DNA from: Selaginella moellendorffii
Lineage: Eukaryota > Streptophyta > Lycopodiopsida > Selaginellales > Selaginellaceae
DNA length: 64,000 bases
Assembly (NCBI RefSeq): GCF_000143415.4
Contig: NW_003314295.1
Location: 62,001 to 126,000 of the forward strand
Reading direction: 5' to 3'
Shown in pieces: positions 31,977 through 43,168 of this stretch. Position 1 is the first letter of the stretch; every line of letters begins with the position of its first letter. Both the position numbers and the translations under genes were made by a program. A model generated the notes under the pieces. The model was not told the DNA's origin, did not search any database, and saw only the letters and a program-made list of their open reading frames with translations.

Positions 31977-34577
31977 CTAAACGCACTGGAAGCTTCGCCC
32001 GGTGGGCTTTCGAATCCCCCTATCGGCCATAGCCTTCCGTACCATGGCCACGTCCTCCCACCGCCGCGCCGCCGCGTACAAATTGGCCAGCAGCACGTAC
32101 GGCGCGGCGCTCTCGGCCTGGAGCTTGAGTACGGCGCCCACCGTGTCCTGGGCCCGGGGCATATCCCCCTGGATCTTGCAAGATCCCAGCAAGGAGTTCC
32201 ACGCCGCCACGTCGGGCTCGTACGGAAGCCCCTTGACCACTCTCTCGGCTAGCTCGAGCTGCCCGATCCGGCCCAGGAGATCCACCACGCAAACGTAGTG
32301 CTCGATCGCCGGGATGAGCCCGTGATCCATGCCCATCCTCACGAAGTAGCTCCAGCCGAGATTGCGAGTGCCCGAGTGAGAGCACGCTTGCAGGATCTCG
32401 ATGTAGGTGAACTTGTCCGGGAGAGATCCGTGGAGCTGCATCTGGTGGACGAGATCCAGGCTCTCGGGCAGATGCCCGTGCTGTGCATACGCTGCGATCA
32501 TCGCATTCCACGATGCTACCGTGCGCTTGTGCGAGGCATTGAAGAGCGCGCTCGCCTCGGCGAGGCTGCCGCACCGCCCGTATAGATTGAGCAGCGCCGC
32601 CACCACCGCCGGGAAGATCACGTCGTGGAGCCCCTCGAGCTTGCGGTGGATCGCCCGGCCCGCGACGAGCTCGCCGAGACAGGTACACGAGTTCACGGCG
32701 TTGACGATGGTGGCCGGCGATGGCTGGAGGGAATGAGCTTCCATCTCTTCCAAGAGCTCGATCGCCTCCTCGTAGCACTCGTTCTCCACCAGCGCAACGC
32801 TCATGGCGGCGAATGCCACCGCGTCTTTGGCTGGAATCGACGCGAACGCCGCCGCGGCGAGCTCGATCCGGCCGAAGCTACCATACATCGCCACCAGCGC
32901 TGTTCCAAGCGTCAGCCTCGCGGAATCGCTCGGATTCTCGCTCGTTACCCGTTGATGCATCGCTCGCAGCTCCTCCAGCGAGCTACACGAGGAGATCCCA
33001 CTGGCGAGGGCCGCGGTATCCGGAAGAATTCCCTCCGCCTCCATCGTCTGGAAGAGCTCTAGTCCCAGCACTAGATACCCTTTCTGGGCATATGCCGCGA
33101 TCATGGCAGTCCAAGTCACAACGTTCCTCTCGCCGTGGCTCTCGAATGCCCGTCTGGCGTCATCCAAGATCCCGCATTTTGAGAACATAGTGATCAATCC
33201 CGTGAGGATCTCATTGTGGCGATGGTAGCCGCAGTGGATCACCAGGCTATGGATGTTTCGAGCGTCTTTTAGATCGAGCGATCCGAGCCTGGAGCACGCC
33301 TCGATCCGGATTATAAACGTCTGCGCGTTGGGCTTGGCGCCCTCGTGATCCATCTCGTGGGCGGCCTCTCGGAAGCGGCGATCGTTGCCGTTCTCGACAC
33401 ACGCGGCGAGGATCGAGTTCCAGGCCACGGTGTCGTGAACTGGGAGATCATCGAAGACTCGTCGTGATTCTTCCAGGCACAGGAAGCTCGAGTAGGCATT
33501 GATCAATGCCGTGCATGCGACTACGTCCGAGTCAAAGCGGCAGTCCACAATGCATGTGTGGATCTGGCGGACTTGGGCGACGCTGGAACACGCAGAGAGG
33601 ATGATCGCGAATGTGGGAACGCTGGGTTGGACTCCCTCGAGATCCATGACCAAGAACAGCTCCATCGCTTGGTGGATTTGCCCAGTTGTGGTAAATGCCG
33701 TGATCATAGCAGTCCAGGCCACAACATCTTTTTCAATGATCTGATCAAACACCGCTTGCGAGCTTTCGATGCAGCCACACTTGGCATACATGTAGACCAG
33801 CGCATTGTGTATCGACACAGCGTTTTCAAACCCAAGAGCAAGGATTCTGCTATGGATCACTCTCCCTTGGCTTAGATCTTCTAGTTGCGTGCACGCAGAG
33901 ACTAACTCCACAAATGTGAAGAAATCGGGCTTCACTCCCTCCAAATCCAAATGAAAGAAACAAGAAATCGCTTTCTTACATCCAAGATGCCCGGTTTGGG
34001 CATATGCTGTTAGCAGCGCATTCCAAGATGCGACATCCTTTTCCACAATCACATCAAAGCTTTCTCTTGAGTGATCAAGCATGAAGAGCTTTCCGTACAT
34101 GGTAATCAAAGCCGTTCCTACGTAAACATCGGATTCAAGTCCAGTTTCGATCACACATGCATGGATTTCCATCCCGAGCACGGCTAAACCCCGACCTTGG
34201 GCTGACGAGCAAGCACGGACCGCTGTAGCGTACGTGAACCCATCGGGAAGAACCTCTCCCTCGATCACCATCTCCAGAAAAAGCCGCAGCGTTAGAACAA
34301 AATTTCCATTCCGGGCATACGCTGCGAGGAGGATGTTCCAGGAGAAAACATTCCGCGCGCTGATCCGATCAAACGCGGCCCGCGCGCTTTCCATGCCGCA
34401 GCAGTTTCCATACATCTGGACAACAAGATTTCCCAGAAAGGTGCTGCAATCCAGCAGCCCGGAGCGCGAGATCTGCGAGTGGAGCCGAGCGGCAGCGTCC
34501 ATGTCCCTGCATTGCCGCGCGAGTGCTGCAAACGCATTCTCTTGCTGGTGCCGCAGTGACAGGGCACTCCATCGCAT
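31977..34577 (-). CDS. Long PLS-class PPR protein with E domain, no DYW
   Basis: Intronless, 866 residues. It starts MRWSALSLRHQQENAFAALA and has about twenty PPR motifs in P-L-S order (for example LPDGFTYATAVRACSSAQGR, ASWNALLTAYAQTGHLGCKK, SIHNALVYMYAKCGCIESSQ, DVVAWTAMITAFTTTGQIHQ). The end is a clear E/E+ region (EPDVAAWNSLLGSCKIQGDM, APYVLLANLYAAARRWEDVA, MVRKAMADRGIRKPTGRSF). It stops there with no DYW cytidine deaminase domain, so if it edits RNA it needs a DYW protein in trans. Organelle targeting is expected for the class, though the N-terminus is only weakly basic. Lycophytes of the Selaginella type are known for extreme C-to-U editing and large PLS-PPR sets. The upstream 385 bp is shared with the divergent calmodulin-like gene. 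Confidence 0.95.
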   Translation of the reverse strand: MRWSALSLRHQQENAFAALARQCRDMDAAARLHSQISRSGLLDCSTFLGNLVVQMYGNCCGMESARAAFDRISARNVFSWNILLAAYARNGNFVLTLRLFLEMVIEGEVLPDGFTYATAVRACSSAQGRGLAVLGMEIHACVIETGLESDVYVGTALITMYGKLFMLDHSRESFDVIVEKDVASWNALLTAYAQTGHLGCKKAISCFFHLDLEGVKPDFFTFVELVSACTQLEDLSQGRVIHSRILALGFENAVSIHNALVYMYAKCGCIESSQAVFDQIIEKDVVAWTAMITAFTTTGQIHQAMELFLVMDLEGVQPSVPTFAIILSACSSVAQVRQIHTCIVDCRFDSDVVACTALINAYSSFLCLEESRRVFDDLPVHDTVAWNSILAACVENGNDRRFREAAHEMDHEGAKPNAQTFIIRIEACSRLGSLDLKDARNIHSLVIHCGYHRHNEILTGLITMFSKCGILDDARRAFESHGERNVVTWTAMIAAYAQKGYLVLGLELFQTMEAEGILPDTAALASGISSCSSLEELRAMHQRVTSENPSDSARLTLGTALVAMYGSFGRIELAAAAFASIPAKDAVAFAAMSVALVENECYEEAIELLEEMEAHSLQPSPATIVNAVNSCTCLGELVAGRAIHRKLEGLHDVIFPAVVAALLNLYGRCGSLAEASALFNASHKRTVASWNAMIAAYAQHGHLPESLDLVHQMQLHGSLPDKFTYIEILQACSHSGTRNLGWSYFVRMGMDHGLIPAIEHYVCVVDLLGRIGQLELAERVVKGLPYEPDVAAWNSLLGSCKIQGDMPRAQDTVGAVLKLQAESAAPYVLLANLYAAARRWEDVAMVRKAMADRGIRKPTGRSFQCV

Positions 34578-34961
34578 CCCCTGTCGCCCAGCCAGGGCGA
34601 TTCAAATGGAGCAATCATCCAGGCATCTTATATGTTCCCGGCATATGCCCTGATCGGGCATCTAGAAGGTGGGCATCTAGTGGGCATTTGTAAGAGAGCT
34701 CCGTGTTTGATGGAGAGATCATGTTTGTGCTTTGACGAACTAGCTTCACGATTCCTTTAGTTTAAGCTAAAATCGCTATTGCCGAAAGCAACACGGAAAG
34801 GAAACCGCGTGAGATTGCCGTGTTCTAGAGGAGGACAATTTGACCCTTTACAGTTGGTCCAAGTTTCTAGACGATTTGGTTTCCTGGATCAAGCTTTCAA
34901 ACGGCGGCGGGAGCAAAGCAAAGCTTGGACTTTGGCACAACTGCAGGGAGTTCTTTTCGCC

Positions 34962-35441
34962 ATGGCTGCGCCAATCGATCAAGCCGAGCTGCGCCGTGCC
35001 TTCGACATGTTTGATTCCAACCGCGACGGCATGATCTCCAGGCAGGAGCTCCGGGAGATTGGCGACAAGCTGGGGATGCGGTGGAGCGACGAGGAGACCA
35101 GCTCAATGCTGGAGTCCGTGGACGAGAATGGGGATGGTCTGGTGGATTTTGGCGAATTCGTCGCCCTCTACTCGCAACACATCCAGGGCGAGGAGATCCA
35201 GGCGGCGGAGGAAGCGCGGATCAAGGCCGAGCTCCAGGAGGCGTTTGAGGTGTTTGACAAGAACAAGGATGGATTTATCACGGCGCTGGAGCTCCACTCC
35301 GTGCTTTGCAGCCTCGGCCTCAAGCACGGGAGCGATATGGTCCACGTCAAGAACATGATCTCCAGCGTAGATGCCGATGGCGACCACAAGGTGAACTTTA
35401 AGGAGTTTAGAACCATGATGTCCAAGGCCAAGGTCATGTAA
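34962..35441 (+). CDS. Calmodulin-like protein with four EF-hands
   Basis: Intronless, 159 residues. Four EF-hand loops are visible: DSNRDGMISRQE, DENGDGLVDFGE, DKNKDGFITALE and DADGDHKVNFKE. The first three have complete Ca2+ ligand sets (D at 1, N or D at 3 and 5, E at 12). The fourth has H at loop position 6 instead of Gly, which may weaken binding. The linker is shorter and more acidic than in calmodulin (HIQGEEIQAAEEARIK). It would act as a cytosolic or nuclear Ca2+ sensor. I chose the ATG at 34962, which leads straight into the first EF-hand; the frame is open upstream to 34779 but those residues are unlike the family. Confidence 0.93.
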   Translation: MAAPIDQAELRRAFDMFDSNRDGMISRQELREIGDKLGMRWSDEETSSMLESVDENGDGLVDFGEFVALYSQHIQGEEIQAAEEARIKAELQEAFEVFDKNKDGFITALELHSVLCSLGLKHGSDMVHVKNMISSVDADGDHKVNFKEFRTMMSKAKVM

Positions 35442-35600
35442 CAGTAAGAACAGTGGATATGCGTGACAAAACAAGTTTGTGTGTCTCGATTTGATGGAAA
35501 CTGTTTCGAGAAACTAGCAGCAGCAACTTACGAAGCTAGGATAGATTTTTAGTAGCACTGCGTGTGCCTGGCTCGAGCTCTTGTTTCGATCCATCTCATC

Positions 35601-36479
35601 TCACACCTTGTCATCGTGGAACCACCACCTCGTGTCTTTGGGCGATCGCCCGTTGCGGCAGTTCCGGACGTAGCGATCGTTATCCGGTGGCCTCATCTGG
35701 ATCAAAGCGGATGTGAGATGAGATGCGCGCGAGAAGGAAACAAGCTACTAGAAACCTTGACTGTGGAGCTCGAGAGCATCGAGAGGATGCTGATGCAGAT
35801 GGAGCTGACGGTCATGGCTGGCGACCACGAATCATAGAGAATATCTGGGAGAAGGACACACACAAGAAGAAATGAAAAGTTTGAGTCGATCATCCATCAA
35901 GATCTATCACGGCTGGAGAGAAGTAAAAAAAAAAGAGAGAGAGAGAAAGCTTCACCTAAGCAAATGTGCCCGTTGCTGTAGACATGGGGATGAAAGGGAG
36001 GATTGTGGATGAAGATAACCTGTCCATCGGATCAGCAAAAGCTATGCGAGAAGGAAAAAGAAAAAAAAAACTTTTTTTTACACGTACTTGAGGAGCTTCC
36101 ATGGGATAGTGCTCGGGGAAATCCACTTGCAGCTGGAATTGCTCATTTGCGTAGAGCGTGCCAGGTGCTCCACTCACTTCAATGATCCACCTGGATCCAA
36201 ATCGAATCAACCAAAAGCACAGGAATCAAACACACAGTTCGTCCAAAACGAGAAAAACAAAAACGAAACTATTACACACCTTTGGAGATTATCGGTCGGC
36301 CTGTGCTTGAATCCGGCAGGGGGATTGTTCTCCCACTCCTTAAGCTCCTTGTGCAACCGGTTCGTGGCAATCTTGCTGAGAGCCTGGGCGCGAGAGAGGG
36401 GGAGACGAAGCAGGAGAAACCAAAGACCTAAATCCCGCAATGCGAGAATTCTCACCTTCTGAGGTACCGATGTGCTCAT
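35601..36479 (-). CDS. Ubiquitin-conjugating enzyme E2 (UBC15/16/17/18 type)
   Basis: Six exons join from ATG 36479 (MSTSVPQK) to TGA 35601: ALSKIATNRLHKELKEWENN plus PPAGFKH, WIIEVSGAPGTLYANEQFQL plus QVDFPEHYPMEAPQ, VIFIHNPPFHPHVYSNGHIC with the catalytic Cys in HICL, DILYDSWSPAMTVSSICISI plus LSMLSSSTVK, and the last exon PPDNDRYVRNCRNGRSPKDT plus RWWFHDDKV. The C-terminal RWWFHDDKV tail is the signature of the plant UBC15-18 subgroup (mammalian UBE2W relatives). It transfers ubiquitin from E1 to substrates or E3s. Introns are about 60-100 bp. It is convergent with the calmodulin-like gene (159 bp between stops). Confidence 0.96.
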
Positions 36480-36766
36480 GATGCCCAGCAAAATGCCCGC
36501 GATTGCCCTGCGATTGCCGATCGGGCGCCCCAAAACATGCTCGCGAGACAAAACCAAGGAGACAAAAACAAGGGTTTTCCCGGCCGGGAATATGCCACAG
36601 CTATTCCCGCGGACCCGTACGCCAGATCCGACGGCCCAGATCCGCCGCCGCCGTACGGGCGATCTAGCGGCACATTCGAATCCGGTGGTGCATATTCTAC
36701 GCATCTGATCCCTTTTGGCTATGGTATAAGAGGTCACAGAGGGAGGTAAGAGCGCAGATAAGAGAA

Positions 36767-37051
36767 ATGGAGAGGATGATGAGCAGCGACGATCAGTTGT
36801 TTGAGCTAGAAAGGGGCGTCGCAGCGAAGATCCGGGCGATGATCCGGCGGATGGAGGCGAGCAATGTCGAGTCCACGGCGATCAAGCAGAGGGCGCGCGG
36901 GCAATTGCCTTCCAAGGTACTGAGCGTCATGAGCGGCAGGAGGCAAGCCCAAAATCTCGGCTCTAGCGCGGCGGATGTGGAGCAAGTTAGCGTAGATTCG
37001 GCCAGTCTCCTCTATTTCATGCTCCTGGCCGCAGCCGATCAAGAACAATAG
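36767..37051 (+). CDS. Small protein, unknown function
   Basis: 94 residues (91 from the third Met). I do not recognise it. The sequence is helix-friendly and charged (DDQLFELERGVAAKIRAMIR, RMEASNVESTAIKQRARGQL, SASLLYFMLLAAADQEQ), with GC-rich third positions like neighbouring genes and no splice sites needed. It is divergent to the E2 gene, with 287 bp between start codons. Coding is likely but unproven; it could be one exon of a larger gene, but no continuation was found. Confidence 0.45.
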   Translation: MERMMSSDDQLFELERGVAAKIRAMIRRMEASNVESTAIKQRARGQLPSKVLSVMSGRRQAQNLGSSAADVEQVSVDSASLLYFMLLAAADQEQ

Positions 37052-37501
37052 CAAACACCAAAACAACTTCCTTGTTCTTTGGGTCGATCTAGAATCTCTT
37101 GAAGAGAATATGGTGGTGATCAAGGACCTCGACCCTTAGAATCTAAAACCTATAATTTTTCGTACCAAATGCTTGTCAACGTGAATAAAAGGCTTTATTG
37201 CAAACACAAAATTTATTACCTAATGCTTATTACTACGAGCAAACATCTGTTTGCTTTTCTTGAAAGTGATGGAATCCCCGTAGCTTCAATAAAACCACTT
37301 GAAATCATTAAAATCCTCGGCGAGTGGAGCACGCCATTGTTCCATCGCCAAATTCTTTACGCAAGCGCGTGTCAATTATTGGTATGCTGATTACGATAGG
37401 AAATGGATTTACATAATGGAGAAGCGTCCTGTGGAACTTGGATCATTCACGCTGTTGCTTTGTCTACGCACAAAGTTAAAACACACACCTGAGCATACGC
37501 A
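37052..37501. other. Intergenic spacer
   Basis: 450 bp between the stop of the small ORF and the glutamine synthetase stop (convergent). Rather AT-rich, probably the two 3' UTRs. I see no further gene, RNA or repeat. Confidence 0.5.
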
Positions 37502-39377
37502 TCAAAGAGGAAGAATACGTCTCTTACTGATTGGCTTCACCACATTCTCCGTTTCCGTTGGGGGATTCCAGAGGATGGTCGTCTCCGCGATCATCGAGGT
37601 CACAACGTAGGGGTCCATGTTTGATGCTGGACGGCGGTCCTCAAAGTAACCTGCATATACAAGAGTTTTAGCTTGATCACAATGAACAGAGATGATACAC
37701 ACACCTTTTCCTTCCTTTTCGGTGTCACGGCCAACGCGAACCGATGCTCCACGGTTGGCCACACCCTGAGGAAATGAAAAAACAATCGAGGAAACCATTG
37801 AGTAAAGTCTCTTCTTTTTTGTGTGGTGTGGAAGACTTACCCAGGAGAAGGTATGAATGTCTGCCGTCTCGTGCCTGCCAGTCAAGCGCCGCTCGTTGCC
37901 TTCTCCATAAGCAGCAATGTGGTCCTTGTGTTTCAAGCCAAGCTTGCCGATGGCCTTCTTGATAATCTCGTAGCCACCCTCTTCTCTCATGCTCTTGGTG
38001 CTGTTGATGGTATGTTAGTTGCCATGGCAGAAACATGAAGCAACGAATCATACCTGTAGTTTGCGTGACATCCGGCACCATTCCAGTCACCCTGGCACGA
38101 GAACAATCGTCAACCACACCTCTTTTTCTTAAAGCTTTTCTCACCTCGATTGGCTTCGGATCAAAGGAAAGCACGACATTAGCAATCTCGGTGACTCGCT
38201 GCATGGAAAACATCAGTTGAATGATCTCCACTATATTGATCACAGTTTTACCTCCAGAATGTATCTCGCGGCCCAGAGCTGGTCGCCAGCAGAGATCCCA
38301 ACCACGGGCCCGACTTGAAACTCCCACTGCAAAACCAAGAACAAGAGGAGGTGCTTCTTAGAGAAGGAAAACCAACACAAACCTGTCCCGGCATGACTTC
38401 TCCATTGATGCCACTGATCTGGATACCAGCGTAGATGCAAGCTTTGTAATGAGCATTCACAATGTCTCTCCCCCAAGCTTTCTCGGCTCCAGTTCCGCAA
38501 TAGTATGGTCCCTGTTGGCGTGCGTAAGAAACGAAGACTTTTGGAGCGAGCCAAGTCAAATGTATACCTGCGGGCCAGGATAGCCACCAAGCGGCCATCC
38601 TAGTGGCCACTTGACTTCCTTCTGGAGCAACGTATACTCTTGCTCGAGTCCATACCTGTCACAGTTTGCAAATTCACATTCCAGTGAGACGAAAAAGGAA
38701 AGGATTCTTCACGCCTTGCAACTTCATGCACGCCGCTACTAAGATCACGAGAACTTACCAAGGGACTTCATCAATGACAGCCTTTTGGTTGAAAATCTCC
38801 GCGGCTTTCGCACGCTTGTTCGTGGGGAGCGCGACTCCCTTTGGTGTGTAAGTGTCGCAGATAACCTTCGCAAGAGAAACAAATCCAGGATTATGGATAC
38901 GAGGGACGAAGGATCCAAAGAAATTACCAAGATGTTGTTTCCTCCCCGGAAAGGATCCTTGAAAATCGCCTGGGGGCTTTCAAAGTTCGTTCGTTCACAC
39001 AAGAACGTCAGTGATCATAGTATCAATCACAAAGAAATAGAGGGAGCTTACTATAGAATGACCTCACTATCCTCGCCTGGGGCCTGTCCGGTGCTGGAGC
39101 CATCGTAGTTCCACTTGGGGAGCTGCTTGGGATCGGTAATCGGTCCCTTGAGAGTCTGTGGAAACGAAGCAAAATCCGTGAGAAATCCTGGCAATGCACG
39201 CGCAGAGATTACATACTCGGCCCTTGCTCCGGATGTCCGTCCCCGACCCTCCAATCCTGCGCCATGCCAATCAATCGGGGCTTTCAATCAAGAACGTCTT
39301 CCATACCATATGTACTCGGCGATGATCTGCTTCGTGTCAGAGATGTCGAGGTTGAGCAGATCGTTGAGAGACGACAT
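37502..39377 (-). CDS. GLN1: Cytosolic glutamine synthetase (GS1)
   Basis: About thirteen small exons join from ATG 39377 ([20 protein letters not shown]) to TGA 37502, giving about 370 residues, close to plant GS1. Blocks in order: [33 protein letters not shown] (the glutamate-binding Asp-Gly-Ser-Ser flap), [41 protein letters not shown] (metal Glu), [116 protein letters not shown] and [17 protein letters not shown]. It makes glutamine from glutamate, ammonium and ATP. There is no transit peptide, so the protein is cytosolic. The C-terminus is extended ([20 protein letters not shown]) beyond the usual length. Introns are about 50-80 bp. Confidence 0.97.
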
Positions 39378-42167
39378 CCTTGGAGTCGCGCGCCGCGCCG
39401 GGGAGGGGAAGAACAAGCTCCCGGATCGCAGCCTCGCAGCGCCAAACAAGACCTGATTTAAAGCCGGCCCTCGGGTCGGGCCACTAGAAAATCTCCGGAA
39501 TTGCGCCCCCGGCCGTACGAGGGGCCCAAACGGACGCTCCGGATTGGGCCGTACCCTCCGCCCAACCACACCCTCTCCTTGCAATCCATCCGCCAACCAC
39601 ACGTTCGTGTGTGCTTGGATGGGTTTGACTTTTTAGTGTGGCCCGGTTAGTCAAATCGTTGAATTCGAATGTTTGACAAGGGCGCACCTAAGCCTCTCTT
39701 CCTGGGGACTTTTCAGAAGGGCAGGCTAGAGCCTTTGCCATGCACAAACAGCCTTGGTGCCTCTAGCGCTACCTGAAATCTTGCTCTCTTAAATTTTGCT
39801 CTAAAATGACCCTTTGGTGCGCTCAAATTCTAGGAACGGGTTTCTTCTACAACAGCTCCAGATTGTCTTGGAGAGGCACCACATCATTTATATATATATT
39901 GAGGTGTGGAGATGACGTTTTGTTTTGTGGTCAAGCTTCTTCTTCTTTTTCTGTGATTAGATCAGCTATTTTTGTGTGGACTATACCACGATGTCAACTT
40001 CCTGGATCCGCTGCAGTAAAGAATGAATTATGTAATTGTTGTTTGTAATCCAAGACATGAAGACGATGTTGTATGTCCCAAAAACTTGACATACTAAGTT
40101 GACATTTTAATGCCAGTTGGATGGCTAACAACATTGCATGATATTCCACCTTGTTAGAAGAAGACCTCAAAACCACCATCGATGTGAAAATGTCCGAAAG
40201 GACTGGCAGATAAGTATTTCTTATGCCTAAAATCACATTGGTGACAATGCTTCATGAAAGTTGCATTAGACAATGAATGCTACTTAGATTCATATTTCAT
40301 CAGCTAAAAGGAATTATGCTTGCAAAAGTTGATTTGGCCATCGCATTATAGCAAGTCCATGCTTTGAAAACCTTGTGAAATTGAGCAAGGATGGAATCAA
40401 AATGTTCATTTAGGAGAGTAAATCACTAGTAATATCAAAAACTAGAGTTCCCATTTCACCTCCTGCATGGATTCATTTCCAAAATGGGTTTCTAGATTAT
40501 CTTGCCAAACCTTGCAGATCCATCAAAAAGAAACCAAATTTTGGGGTTTTAGAAGGTTTGTAAATAAGCATGTTTGACACATTGTTGTGCATTTTACTTT
40601 TTTTATCATAAATAATAATTTTTACTATATTTACTGTTGTGAATTATAAAAGGTAATTAAGTACTAATATTATTTACTTACTTGGCATGAACAATAGCAG
40701 TTTTTGTGTACTGTTGATTCACACATACACATCTCTTACTGAGTGTGTATGAGTAATTGAACTTTTCACAACCTGCCAACTTAATATCTCACCTCTTTCA
40801 TATCACTCTAAGAATAAAAAATACTAAAAGAGCTTCTAGTTTTAGTATGAATTTTACAATAGAGTGTCACCAAGACAGTAAAAGGCATCATGGGGAACTT
40901 GGTTGGAGCATAGCAACCACGAAAATGGCAGTAGCTAGGTTAGTGACTTTTCTGGTTGAGTTCGAGATGGGAAAGCCAACAACAGCAGTAGGGTAAAGGC
41001 TTCTTGCCAACCATCCCATTATAGCCCGATGTTGAGCTGGGTAAGTATTTTATCTCTTATTTTCTGTGACCATCTGATAGCTTCTTCACAACATAGAGCC
41101 CTTCCAGATGAGAGGACTCTTGTGCCAGTGTCTTGGGCTTGGGAAAACTTGACAAAGCTGCAGCCAAGAAGTTCTTCCAGGATCACTAGTTTGGAGCCTA
41201 TGGAAGGATATCTTTTGAGTGATTGGAATATCCCTGATGTGGGGATTTTTATCTTTTAGGAGTTTCTCTCACTTTTATCAATTCAAAGGGATTGAAAGAC
41301 CTTGAGCTAGGGGCATGAAAGTGAGATGAAATGCTGCTGCGAAGTCTGCACATCACAGGTGGTGACCCAGACAGCGCACTTGGGTGAAAAAGAAGCAATG
41401 GGCTTGACACAAAGTCACGCGAATTAGTTTGATTAAGAAAGTTTATAATTTATAAATGAAAAATGCTAGAATATACTTGAAGGTGTTTAAAGAAGATTAG
41501 AGAATATCCAAGCATATTCTAGAACCAAGAAAACCAGAATAAAAGTAAAAATCTTAATTGTAAAAATAATTAGAATACCCACTCTAGATTCATAAGCTAC
41601 CACCATAAGATACTCTGAAGAAATCCATGACTTCTTAACGTAAACTCTATGTTGCATTAGGTGAAGGCCGGTCTCCTTCCATACGTTTGGATGGTAGAAG
41701 TTTCTTGTTATACAAGAAGTGCTATTAGAATTTTTTGCAATATTGTTAAATATTACGTGATTCGTTTGTAAGTAGTTGTCTCTGTCGAAACAGATCTTTT
41801 GTAAGTTCAGAGGTGCTGCCGTATAGGATGCATAGAAGTTTTCCTCTAAATTTCTTAAGCACAGTAAAGAGCTGTTCCAATCGCTAGTGGCCAACTAGAC
41901 AGACGATGGAAGCTAGAGTGGGAAACCTCCGGGAGGCAACCCTTGGCAGCTTCGATGACTCTCTTGATGAAAGGCATTTGAAAATATTGCGACTATAATG
42001 CCATCGCCATCTCAAATGCCACGTCATACGCCCCTTTAGCAATATAAATTAAAGATACGAATTTCGGTGTCCAAAGGGTAACAAAATTTGGGCCTTCTCA
42101 ATTATTGAGCATTGAAAACACAGCGCCCTTATTGCAAACGCAGTGCTAGGGTTTTCTTGATCGATCG
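39378..42167. other. Intergenic spacer with retroelement debris
   Basis: About 2.8 kb without an intact gene. The part next to glutamine synthetase (39378-39700) is GC-richer and should be its promoter. After about 39880 the DNA turns AT-rich. The RNase H-like fragment at 39994-40236 is the only recognisable remnant. An open frame at 41487-41894 (minus) shows no known domain. About 41900-42167 is the probable promoter of the J-protein gene (TAGGGTTTTC next to its start). Confidence 0.5.
39994..40236 (-). pseudogene. RNase H-like fragment of a LINE/retroelement
   Basis: The minus-strand frame reads SSNKVEYHAMLLAIQLALKC, the AEy.A...gl..A helix of the plant retroelement-type RNase H domain (RVT_3/RNase H in LINEs and host relatives). 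It follows a degenerate TSMVVLRS strand. The catalytic N-terminal DGS strand appears as DGGFEVFF in a different frame upstream, so the copy is broken. No reverse transcriptase remains nearby. Confidence 0.4.
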
Positions 42168-42780
42168 ATGGCTGTTGCTTCCTCCTCCGCCAATCTCCCA
42201 AGGCTTCCAAGATCGGGGCTAGGGCTCTCGAATCGCAGCTCCAGCGGCGCCACTCGGCGGGGCGCCTGTGTCCGGTGCGCGTATGCGCCTCGCGGCGGGA
42301 GGGTCGCCCTCGCGGAGCGCGCAGCGCAGCCGAATTTCTACGAGGTTTTGGGATTATCGTCGCAAGACGTGGATTTGTCGAGCATCAAGCTGGCCTACCG
42401 GCAAATGGCGAGGAAATTTCACCCGGATGTGTGCCCCAGGGAGGAGATGGAGGAATGCACGCAGCGATTCATTGTTCTCCAGGAGGCGTATGAGACGCTG
42501 TCGGATTCCAGGCGCCGTGCTATGTACGATCTCGCCATCTCGGGCGCGCTCGATTCGCACGGGATTGCGGTGTCCTGGGCGACGGATTTCGAGGTGGGTT
42601 CTCACTCTTTTCTTTCTTTCGCTCGAAAGGAATCTAATCTTGATCGATCTTCTCCAGGATGATTGGAGGATGAGATGGGCCGATCAGCTATCCGGGCTGA
42701 AGAGAAGGAGCGCCGTGAAAGAACACGAGAATCGAGAGAGCTGGGCTGCGAGGATCCGGCGGCAACAGCAACAGCAATAG
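42168..42780 (+). CDS. Plastid-targeted J-domain (DnaJ/Hsp40 type III) protein
   Basis: Two exons (42168-42594 and about 42659-42780). The first about 45 residues are Ser/Arg-rich and poor in acids (LPRLPRSGLGLSNRSSSGAT), a chloroplast transit peptide. The J domain is NFYEVLGLSSQDVDLSSIKL, AYRQMARKFHPDVCPREEM and LQEAYETLSDSRRRAMYDLA, with the HPD motif that stimulates Hsp70 ATPase. The C-terminus has DDWRMRWADQLSGLKRRSAV and ends in poly-Gln. No Gly/Phe or zinc-finger region, so this is a type III J-protein like Arabidopsis DjC23/DJ20-type plastid proteins. It probably works with stromal Hsp70. Confidence 0.93.
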
Positions 42781-43168
42781 CATAAACAATAGATCAAACC
42801 ATGTACATTGATAGATAAAAAATAGATGCCGGGAATATACGCATCGGTTAAACTTATCCAAGCCAGCCCATGCATGAAAGACACGTCATCGTGTTAATCT
42901 CTCCACTGTGGACGTCCGCCACGTGTCCTGGCATATTCCCCCATTCCATTCGAGCTTTTCCCCTTTCCACCAAAGCCTCGGAGCTCGTGATGCTTGCTAT
43001 GGCTATGGACGTCGCGCATCGCGGATCCATCGCTTTGAGCGCCCCGGGAGGTAATTTTCGGGAGTTCTAGGCTATCGATCCAGATCGCGGCGTTTTGGGG
43101 CGGCATCGCAGCTGGAATTAGCGTGGCTCGCTGCGGCATGAGGTAGATTCTTGGAAATCCGGGGAGGG
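42781..43168. other. Intergenic region
   Basis: 388 bp between the J-protein stop and the phosphatase start, both plus strand. It contains the probable 3' UTR, then a GC-richer promoter with CCACGTGTCC (ACGT/G-box-like) at about 42919-42928. The minus-strand open frame crossing here is a shadow. Confidence 0.4.
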
